A DNA stretch of 15,987 nt from Ichthyophonus hoferi (Eukaryota > Opisthokonta > Ichthyosporea > Ichthyophonida > Ichthyophonidae), in the NCBI GenBank assembly GCA_002751075.1, contig NAOQ01000514.1, positions 31,928 through 47,914 on the forward strand, written 5' to 3'. Made by a program: the position numbers and the translations under genes. The notes beneath the pieces were generated by a model. That model saw only the letters and a list, made by a program, of their open reading frames with translations. It had not been told where the DNA came from and did no database searches. This document shows positions 9,127 to 15,987 of this stretch, in pieces (within the stretch, counting starts at the first letter, position 1; each line of letters opens with the position of its first letter).

Positions 9127-9855
9127 ATGTTCTTTTTTGGTACTTTGAGGGTATATATTGCAAAGATGGACAGTATATGTAGAAGAAACGATCAAATCGA
9201 TTTGGAATACCAACACAGAAGTAAAATGGAAACCATCATTCTAGATGTTGATGCCAGACAAGATATTATTTCTGTTGATATTACCGACAACAATTTAACT
9301 AACTATAGTGTAGATAGTTGGATAGACTTTACTCACGACCTAGGAGGAGAAGAAATTGTCATTTCTTCGTCTCTCCCATCTGCTTATGAAAATCCAGCAG
9401 TTGACTATGTGCCGTCACAACCTAGTCTTCGCAAGAAGGTACACTGGTCACAGCACAATGTACTTTATATGACCCATGCGCGCGATACATACGACAGAAA
9501 GAATCCGCTACGTGCTTTCACGCCAAAGGAAATGAAGCGGGTGAATGTTGAACTCGATGAACTTCACAGAGAGCAGTATGGTACCAATATACCTAACATT
9601 ATTGGTACCCCTACTATCTTAAGACGGGAGGATCTATCAGATAAGATTAAGGAATTATGTTTCAGTATTATCAGTTGTTTTCCCAACGTACGTGTTCCTT
9701 GTGTAGCACATTCGTTTCTGCGAGCAAGGCGTAGTCTTGAAAGCCTTTCTTTACAAAAGTCAAGAAAATCATCAGGGAGCTTACCGTCAGGTATCATGTT
9801 AAATAAACATGACTCACCTCAGGTTAGTATATTGAAGTCAAGAAATTCAATGTAG
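9127..9855 (+). CDS. Putative protein phosphatase 1 docking/targeting protein (RVxF, YDR and SILK motifs)
   Basis: Intronless 242-codon ORF ending TAG. Residues 103-107 KKVHW fit the PP1-binding RVxF class. They lead directly into HNVLYMTHARDTYDRKN, FTPKEM (131-136) and VELDELH (141-147). This layout resembles the RVxF-...-YDR-...-LTP-...-EL module of fungal PP1 targeting proteins such as Bni4, which bring PP1 to sites of polar growth. Near the C-terminus SILK (234-237) matches the second PP1 docking motif [GS]IL[KR]; TILR (163-166) is a near match. The rest looks disordered, with basic Ser clusters (RRSLES 201-206, SRKSSGS 212-218) that could be kinase targets. No signal peptide or membrane segment. 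Met14 (9166), with A at -3, is an equally good or better start and would remove a hydrophobic leader; the length would be 229. Single-exon structure differs from its intron-rich neighbours. Coding is strong; the PP1 role is inferred from motifs. Confidence 0.75.
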   Translation: MFFFGTLRVYIAKMDSICRRNDQIDLEYQHRSKMETIILDVDARQDIISVDITDNNLTNYSVDSWIDFTHDLGGEEIVISSSLPSAYENPAVDYVPSQPSLRKKVHWSQHNVLYMTHARDTYDRKNPLRAFTPKEMKRVNVELDELHREQYGTNIPNIIGTPTILRREDLSDKIKELCFSIISCFPNVRVPCVAHSFLRARRSLESLSLQKSRKSSGSLPSGIMLNKHDSPQVSILKSRNSM

Positions 9856-10056
9856 TATAGGCAAGCAGGAGTGCCGCTATTATATTGCTTTGTCCTATTG
9901 TTCACACATGTGGTATATGATATATTGTGAAATAATAAGATAGACCAGTAAGTTTTCAAATTTTAATTACGGATGTAAAATAGTCGTATAGTAAATACGT
10001 GTAATAATTAGAATATTCCAGACTCTGGAAGTCAGGCTATGTAGAGACAGTCGTTA

Positions 10057-10062
10057 AATAAA
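10057..10062 (+). promoter_or_regulatory. Candidate polyadenylation signal AATAAA
   Basis: The first perfect AATAAA after the stop at 9855. In AT-rich DNA such hexamers arise by chance, so this is tentative. Confidence 0.25.
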
Positions 10063-10754
10063 GTAACACCAATTAATTCTTGAGAGCCCAGTAAATGAGA
10101 TTTTTGTCGCGTTATCAGCCTGGCGTGTTTTTGTGTTTAACATGCATTCAAATATAAAGTATGTATTAGGAGCAGGTGCAACTTACCCATGAAATAATGT
10201 CCAGGATATAAAATAGTTGCGTTTGTTCTGGCGTAATATGTAGGATAATTGCTTTACGTCACACATCAACGTCCATTTATACAAAAGCGCCAGACACTCG
10301 CACCCATTCAAATATACAATAATACAAGCATATATGCTTAGTACCTGCATGCCACAGTATATTAAGTAACAGGAATAGTATCGGAGCATAAGCAATTAAT
10401 TTTCAAATGAAGCCCTCAATATCTTTAGCTCAATTCTTTAAAGTTTTTCTGTCTGGTTGCGTTTTAGTTAAGTTGCACAGAGAAAAATACTATGAGTTAA
10501 CAGGTAACGCTCGAGAGTATATTGTTGTCTCTAGCAAACAATAATTATATACTAGCTGGTAATTAACACATGCAACCATCTCAGAATTGCCAGTATAGTA
10601 TTATATGTAATTTCTTAAGACAGTTCCAACAGGACCGTTATATTTATTGACAACCTGCCATTAGGCTATTACATACACACAGGAAACTCTAACACAGTTT
10701 CCTAGCGAGATTTTGCATATCCAACCCAGTTGGTCATAAAATATAGGATTAGAA

Positions 10755-10774
10755 TGGGACGCGGTGGGACGTGG
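10755..10774 (+). repeat. Tandem decamer TGGGACGYGG x2
   Basis: TGGGACGCGG followed at once by TGGGACGTGG: two G-rich decamers in an AT-rich spacer. The purpose is unknown; it could be a protein binding site pair or a relic of a repeat. Confidence 0.7.
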
Positions 10775-10809
10775 TTGACTACGATTACTGTAATATATCC
10801 ATTGTTGGA

Positions 10810-10975
10810 AATCAGTCGAGACAAGTTTGGTCCCAGTGCCTATATATTAGTAATTGAGGGACTACCGAATTAGACGGTACTTTAATGTGTACCGTTGTAT
10901 ACAAGGAGTACGGATGTGCTAAGATACATATTTTTATTGAGTAAGTCAACAAAATCGGAGGATTAGGTTCATAAT
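10810..10975 (-). mobile_element. LINE-like 3' end fragment (copy B)
   Basis: On the minus strand this aligns by eye with the copy at 12253-12560 over a TG(C/T)TGACTT block, a TTAGCA block and GTACTCC, then a TGTAT-x-CAA block, and finally ATAGGCAC and a TGTCT block. Translated, IRTPCIQRYTLKYRLIR matches ICTPCMQIETIKHALIR of that copy. The knuckle residues are partly lost, so it is a decayed fragment in the opposite orientation to copies C, D and E. Confidence 0.45.
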
Positions 10976-11234
10976 ATTGATAAAGCTAAGAGATCGCAGT
11001 TAATAACTTAAATCAATATTGCTTTTATAGACACTTTGAACTGCAATATATAGTACATTTTTCTACTAGATCAGGCCCAGGGAATTGTAGAGAAATTTCT
11101 GCACAACTAACTATTCTCCTTGAAAATCCCGAATGGAGTGTATATTAACCATCAGTATAATGCAATATATTAATTAGCCTACACTCACCTGGATTTGGCG
11201 TTTAATTTAAATTTCCTATACATCGGGAATGATT

Positions 11235-11350
11235 GGGCTATCGGTACTCCTTATATACATACAAGGATACACGTTTAGACATCCAATAAGTTGGTATTTC
11301 CTCAGTACAAATGAATATAGGTCACGTATTAAACCTGTCTCTATTTATAT
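11235..11350 (+). mobile_element. LINE-like 3' end fragment (copy C)
   Basis: Shorter and more diverged member of the family. GTACTCC (near 11245) is followed at matching spacing by CGTTTAGACAT, ATAAGTT, TTCCTCA, ATATAGGTCA and CCTGTCTCTA, as in copy D at 11714-12000. Confidence 0.4.
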
Positions 11351-11713
11351 ATAACAACTATGATATAGAATTATTATTAAGTGCAATTGTAAAATAAAGA
11401 TCCAGCAGTATGGTGTAGGTTATAGGTTATAGAGGTGTGCATAAAAACAACTTAAAAGGGTATCCCAAAAAAGGAAAAGACGAAATGCATGAACATTGTC
11501 AATAATGCATTGGTATAGTGCCTGTTATCTTTTCGACCTGATTGACCACAGCATTATGTATTATGTATATGTAATAATACAGCATAATACAGGCAACTAT
11601 ATATATAAGACAATATATGTGGCACATATTGTTAAAGCAAGAATATTTAATTGACTTAGGAATTTTTATATATAATCATTTAGTGCGATTAGTAATGATT
11701 ATCACGTTGTATC

Positions 11714-12000
11714 AGGAAAAAATAGTTGGTGCAAACTATTGATATTAAACGGACAATTCAAGATGATCTATCAAAATTGAACCAACCAATGGCGGATGTC
11801 CCTGACTAAGCAGCGAGTCACTCATTACCTTTTAGATCATTCTAGGACAAGTCTTGCTCACTTGTTTACTAATAAAAGTGTATCTTATCATAACTGTACT
11901 CCGTGTCTAGAAATGATAGCGTTAAAGCGTACATAAGTTCGGGATTCTTCCTCCTTCTAAACAAATATAGGTCATAGGGACGCTCCTGTCTCTACTTATT
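11714..12000 (+). mobile_element. LINE-like 3' end fragment (copy D)
   Basis: About 285 bases aligning along their whole length with copy E at 12253-12560, including a block of about 33 bases (around 11772-11805) that is almost identical. One frame reads LAHLFTNKSVSYHNCTPCLE, ending in the C-x2-C of a LINE-type CCHC knuckle, but the His and last Cys are not kept and stops interrupt it. The block ends with GACGCTCCTGTCTCTACTTA. Copies D and E are in the same orientation, 250 bases apart, so they are independent insertions or an old duplication. Confidence 0.5.
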
Positions 12001-12252
12001 TCAAACATGATAACGTATGAATACGTATGTAAATAAATATATATATATATTGAATTATTGTTTTCATTTTAAAGGAATTATAATCTCTTGAAAACGTAAA
12101 AAAATTCAATTCAATTTTATATATATTTGTTCTCATTTTGATCAAAAAATTATGTATATATATAACTTTGTTCGGGAAAATGTAATTTTGACCGGGACAG
12201 TTGTAAATTTGATTTTGTTAACTTTTGGATTGAAAACATTGTCATATGTAGT

Positions 12253-12560
12253 CGGGAAAAATAGTTAATGCAAGCTATTGGTGTTAAATAACAATCAAAG
12301 ATAATCATCAAAATTGAACCAACCAATGGCAGATGTCCCGCGACTAGAGACATTTCAGATCATATGTTTTGGGTCCAGAACCAATGCCTAGATATTCTGC
12401 CTAAGGCACGTCCTGCTGACTTGTTTAAAAATAAAAAATATATTTTAGCATATTTGTACTCCATGTATGCAAATAGAAACTATTAAACATGCTTTAATTA
12501 GGTGCTTACTCTCCTTCTAAAGAAACATAGGCCACAGGAACGCTCCTGTCTTTACTTAAT
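12253..12560 (+). mobile_element. LINE-like 3' end fragment (copy E)
   Basis: This copy keeps the clearest diagnostic: ICTPCMQIETIKHALIRC, exactly C-x2-C-x7-H-x4-C with the ET before the His. That is the pattern of the cysteine-rich knuckle at the C-terminus of many non-LTR retrotransposon ORF2 proteins. Other frames and stops show it is not functional. It ends with GAACGCTCCTGTCTTTACTT, shared with copy D. The element is too short to assign to a clade. Confidence 0.5.
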
Positions 12561-13480
12561 ATTCTTAGCACACATAGTTACCTGTTTTCCCCACTTTTTC
12601 AAGCTTAAAACAAAATTTTCTTTTTGTGCAATGCGTATATTGCAGTTTAATGGTTAATCTACGCGTATAACTAAAGATAAGCAAATAAATTTAATTATAA
12701 TACACTACCTGTATATAGACGAGTCTGCTAGTTATAATTACATATATTATATTTAGTAAGTAATATACAATGTGGTGTACTACAATGAGTACGGAGTTAA
12801 AGATTCAGTTTCAGGTACTTATAATAATAAAACAATATAAGATCATAAAATTATAACAATAAATTATTATTATAATAAAATAATAGAATAATGGAATAAT
12901 AAAATAATAAAATAATAAAATAATAAAATAATAAAATAATAAAATAACAGAATAACATAATATAACTAGTAATATTACAATGTAGTAAATAGTATAGGAA
13001 TATAACTATCACAATACAATAATATATTTATAAAATAAAACACTAATATAACAATATAATATTAGAGTAATAAAATAAAATGATAATATAATAACTTAAA
13101 TAATATAGTAATATAATAATATATTTGCATAATAATATAAAAATAATATATATATATATATATCTAAGAATTCCAACCTTCGTATTAGTGGAATGCAATC
13201 ACATAAAATACCTGCAAGCCATATATCCACTAATAAAATATATTATGAATAATAATCCAATAATAGAAGAGATTTCTTTTATTAAGGTTTTCTGTATTGG
13301 TTAAGAGATCTCAATCGGGTTGAAAGTTTTATTGTAGTCTAATCTAATAAATGAATATGTATATAGTTTTGTAACGTATTGGTATATTTTGCTAATACAA
13401 AGACATTTTTGTAAGGTTTTGTATTTTGCGGAAAAAAGTAATACATACGCACATACACACTAGGCTTAGTGTAATACACA
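12561..13480. other. AT-rich spacer upstream of the dynamin gene
   Basis: No coding potential. From about 12828 to 13165 the sequence is almost wholly A and T, made of degenerate AATA/ATAATA repeats with the octamer array listed separately and an (AT)n run near 13147-13163. Confidence 0.8.
12877..12948. repeat. Nine-copy octamer array (AAAATAAT)n
   Basis: Exactly nine contiguous 8-base units. The second and third differ in the first bases (AGAATAAT, GGAATAAT) and the last ends in C; the rest are identical AAAATAAT. Confidence 0.9.
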
Positions 13481-13486
13481 CACGCC

Positions 13487-13493
13487 TATATAA
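13487..13493 (+). promoter_or_regulatory. TATA-like element (TATATAA)
   Basis: TATATAA 55 bases before the dynamin start codon, a reasonable position for a short 5' leader. In such AT-rich DNA it could be chance. Confidence 0.35.
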
Positions 13494-13547
13494 CTTTACA
13501 TATAATCGTTTTCATCACTATACACACATTGTATCACTTTAGACATC

Positions 13548-13735
13548 ATGGACCAGCTCATCCCTGTTATTAATCGTTTACAAGATGTGTTTAACACAGT
13601 GGATGCTGATTTTCTGGAACTACCACAGATAATAGTGGTAGGGTCCCAGAGTAGTGGTAAGGTAGGCGATCTAACCATGCCTGTTTGTCTGTCTGTGTGT
13701 TTGCACTTATGCTTGCATATATATCTGTGTATGTA

Positions 13736-13770
<35 letters not shown>

Positions 13771-14867
13771 GTATAGAAAGTATAAAAATCATTTGATTTA
13801 TATGTTGTCTACATATACAGCTTACCTTAGAAGTATATAGGGCACTGTTATATTGAGAATGATGGTATTATATTATAGTATACTGTTTTATATGGTACGA
13901 TAATGTAGTGTATTATAGTGTATTATATTATATATATTGTATTATAGTGTATTATATTACAGTATATTGTATTATATACTATATTATACCATATTATACC
14001 ATACCATATTATAATATTGTATGGTATCATAGCATGAAATAACACAAATATCATATATCCTATCATACATTATTAGATAGTATGGTATCGTGCTACATTT
14101 TACACTATATCATATCATATTATATCATATCATATACACATACATATATGATATGCTGTTCAATTCTAATTGTAGGTAATATGCCCTAAAATACAAAACA
14201 TGGTTGTTGATGTCAGAAAGAGGTTATTTCAAGCAACTTGGTCCGACCCTAAATTACCATCTTGGGCTATATATATACATTATTATCTTCTATGATAACT
14301 CAGATAAACGTTGGCCCGATATGATTCGGATATGATTGGGACAAACTAGAATGAAGTATTATGGGCCCAACTTACTAACAACCCCATTGATTAGCACATT
14401 ATTTGGTGTAACCATTAAAACTTCCTGATTAGTTCTTAATAAAAGTGAAAATGCTGCAGTAAAGGCATGTTAGAAATGTACGTGTAGCCCTATGTGTCGA
14501 CCTCAGCGTGCGTAATAATTACGTAATCCATGTTCAGAGTGACAGCCGACTATTGCAAGCAGAGAATTTAGGATGAAAGCTATATAGCATAACCTTTATT
14601 CACTATCACTATACAATGAATCACCAGCCTATCTCAGATAGAGCCTTTTTATACTTTCTAAATATAACATTTTATTTATAAAATACGTCGGAACCCAGCA
14701 TTAATTACGTACATAATTATAACTATTCTTGCTTTACCTATGCTGTATATGTAGCTATATTTGACATTAGGATAAGACCTAGTAATCAATTAAGATTATT
14801 GAGAGCTCAATCTTAAGCAATTAGTCCGTTATGATTATAACCACCTGTTCTATGTGGTATATGTGCC

Positions 14868-14898
<31 letters not shown>

Positions 14899-15987
14899 CT
14901 ATATATATAGTACTATAGAGCTAACCCACCTGCCATATATAGAGTTCCGTCCTAGAAGGATTGGTTGGTCGTGATTTCTTACCGCGTGGTACAGGGATTG
15001 TAACTAGACGCCCATTGGTCCTACAACTGATCACTAAAGATATCAAAGGTATTTGGGTTAAATCATAGCCATATATATGCCAGACAGAGCATTTACTGTA
15101 TATAATAGACAGTACATCAGTAATATAATATAGCTATGCATATGTAGTTTATATAATATATTATAGGGCTTTTACTCACATGTGATCATCTATTATCCCT
15201 GACCAATAACCGTCACTATGACATCATAGTTTCAATATTACTAACTATACCACTAAAACCCACAGCCCAAATTTCGTAGCTCGAATCAAGTATAATCAAT
15301 TAAATAATTATAGTTAATTATTTTTTATTGTTATTTAATTATATTTAGTTAATTAATTATAGGTGGTCAATTAATTAATTATAGTAAATTAATTCATTGT
15401 GCCTGGTGAATTAATTATAGTTAATTAACCAATTCATCATATTAACTGTACTCAACATGAATATTTCCCTCCCTCCCCTTTTCTCAAGCATGATTATACG
15501 CCTATCATATCCATTCATCTGTATACTATATATATTGACCATCTAATCACATGCAGGTAATAATGCCGAATATGGGGAATTTCTTCATTGCCCGGGCAAA
15601 CGCTTCACTGACTTTGATGAAATCCGGGAAGAGATTGAGAGAGAGACAGGTAATTCCATATTTATGAATCTATTTGGTCATTGATCAGATTATATTATAT
15701 TATATTATATAGTATAGGGTACGATATTACACTATACTATACTATAATATAATATAATATAATATAATATAACATAATATCATACAACCCCTATAATATA
15801 CTATACTCTTATATAACATAATATACCATCACACACGTACCCACCCACGTTTTCCTACATCTACGCGTACAGACAGGCTGTCAGGTGGAAATAAGGGGAT
15901 CAGCTCTGTCCCCATAGGCCTTAAGATCTACAGTCCTACCGTTCCCAGCCTCTCCCTGGTGGACTTGCCTGGGATCACCAAGGTATA
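13548..15987 (+). CDS. Dynamin-family GTPase (Dnm1/Drp1 or Vps1 type), 5' part
   Basis: Exons: 13548-13661, 14943-15048, 15557-15649 and 15873-15982 (probable donor GTATA at 15983); introns 1281, 508 and 223 bases; phases 0, 1, 1 all agree. The 141 residues seen start [17 protein letters not shown] and cover the front of the GTPase domain. The P-loop GSQSSGKS is at 32-39, switch [17 protein letters not shown] at 47-62 with Thr59 (21 residues after Lys38, as in dynamin), then [20 protein letters not shown], and G3 LVDLPGITK at 133-141. The family assembles into helical collars that cut membranes: mitochondria and peroxisomes (Dnm1/Drp1) or vacuolar and peroxisomal traffic (Vps1). The N-terminus looks more Drp1-like, while [14 protein letters not shown] is more Vps1-like, so the paralogue is left open. 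The insert before EYGEFLH is short. G4, stalk and GED lie beyond the window. Nothing suggests it is broken. Confidence 0.95.
13743..13770. repeat. (ATGT)7 microsatellite in dynamin intron 1
   Basis: Seven perfect ATGT units about 80 bases into the first intron, next to a short AT run and CTGT/GTGT repeats that begin soon after the donor. Confidence 0.9.
13845..14150. repeat. AT minisatellite-like region in dynamin intron 1
   Basis: About 300 bases of TATTATA/TACCATAT-type repeats. It includes a tandem pair of about 30 bases (13910-13938 and 13939-13968) starting GTATTATAGTG, and later ATACCATATT/ATCATATCAT runs that are partly self-complementary. The remainder of the intron, 14160-14860, is ordinary AT-rich sequence with no ORF or RNA gene I can support. 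Confidence 0.75.
14868..14894. repeat. T(AT)13 microsatellite before dynamin exon 2
   Basis: A pure TA run of 27 bases ending about 50 bases before the acceptor of exon 2 and about 35 bases before the likely branch point (GCTAAC, 14920-14925). Confidence 0.9.
15296..15432. repeat. TTAATTAA-rich repeat cluster in dynamin intron 2
   Basis: Several copies of AATTAATTATAG spaced by short GGTG-containing linkers, built on the palindrome TTAATTAA. The two clearest units run GGTGGTCAATTAATTAATTA and GGTGAATTAATTATAG. Confidence 0.7.
15691..15765. repeat. Long inverted repeat in dynamin intron 3
   Basis: The left arm 15691-15717 (TATAT pentamers ending AGTATAG) is complementary to the right arm from 15737 (CTATACTATAATAT...) over about 25 base pairs with one two-base bulge and a loop of about 19 bases. 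Pentamer repeats run on past the arm to about 15780. It could form a cruciform in DNA or a hairpin in the pre-mRNA. Confidence 0.75.

Larger units (their letters stand above)
9856..10800. other. Intergenic spacer with possible 3' end signal
   Basis: No supported gene. AATAAA at 10057-10062 (plus) could end the 9127-9855 transcript about 200 bases past its stop. A minus-strand 70-codon ORF (10183-10395) ends next to a good GTAAGT donor (10186-10181) but has no recognisable product. Confidence 0.5.

Noticed and set aside
9564-9797. 77-codon minus ORF
   Set aside because: Shadow inside the well-supported plus-strand PP1-docking ORF.
10183-10395. Minus ORF with flanking CAG and GTAAGT splice-like sites
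   Set aside because: A single possible exon without partners or recognisable protein; content is Cys/Tyr/Ile-rich as expected from AT-rich DNA.
12150-12353. 67-codon minus ORF
   Set aside because: Antisense of LINE-like copy E and of AT-rich sequence; no support of its own.
13548-13796. 82-codon plus ORF as a complete protein
   Set aside because: Only the first 38 codons are dynamin exon 1; the rest reads through the GTAGGC donor into a Tyr/Met/Cys-rich microsatellite. The minus ORF 13496-13792 is its shadow.

Overview
The window is AT-rich eukaryotic nuclear DNA, most likely from a fungus and perhaps an early-diverging one. Three kinds of evidence point there. Introns carry good GT/AG borders and fungal-type branch points (TACTAAT, GCTAAC, TACTAAC). 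Three protein-coding genes resemble families common in fungi. The noncoding DNA is full of microsatellites and decayed non-LTR retrotransposon ends. Introns of 0.2 to 1.3 kb are long for a fungus, so the lineage stays open. No prokaryotic, organellar, tRNA or rRNA signature was seen.

Layout. 1-800: an AT microsatellite and a possible minus-strand pair of C-terminal exons (381-782) of an unrecognised Ser/Thr-rich acidic protein. 1811-4492 (minus): a five-exon gene for a 174-residue ankyrin-repeat protein, read exon by exon with all phases consistent, with AATAAA 9 bases past the stop. 4493-7400: gene-poor AT-rich spacer. 7400-8211: a more GC-rich island with an imperfect hairpin and a minus-strand ORF that looks like a LINE C-terminus. 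8684-9060 (minus): a possible two-exon microprotein. 9127-9855 (plus): an intronless 242-codon ORF with an RVxF-type docking motif, a TH...YDR module and a C-terminal SILK motif, suggesting a protein phosphatase 1 regulatory or targeting subunit. 9856-13480: intergenic DNA holding four more fragments of the same LINE-like family, in both orientations, and a 9-copy octamer array. 13548-window end (plus): the 5' part of a dynamin-family GTPase gene (four exons seen, covering G1 to G3), with repeat-rich introns.

The genes show no sign of working as a cluster. They look like separate housekeeping or regulatory genes (ankyrin adaptor, PP1 docking protein, membrane-fission GTPase) separated by repeat-rich spacers. 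No convincing new multi-gene system was found. The points most worth following are the PP1-docking protein with its unusual motif order, the small LINE-end family, and the two weakly supported spliced genes at 381-782 and 8684-9060.
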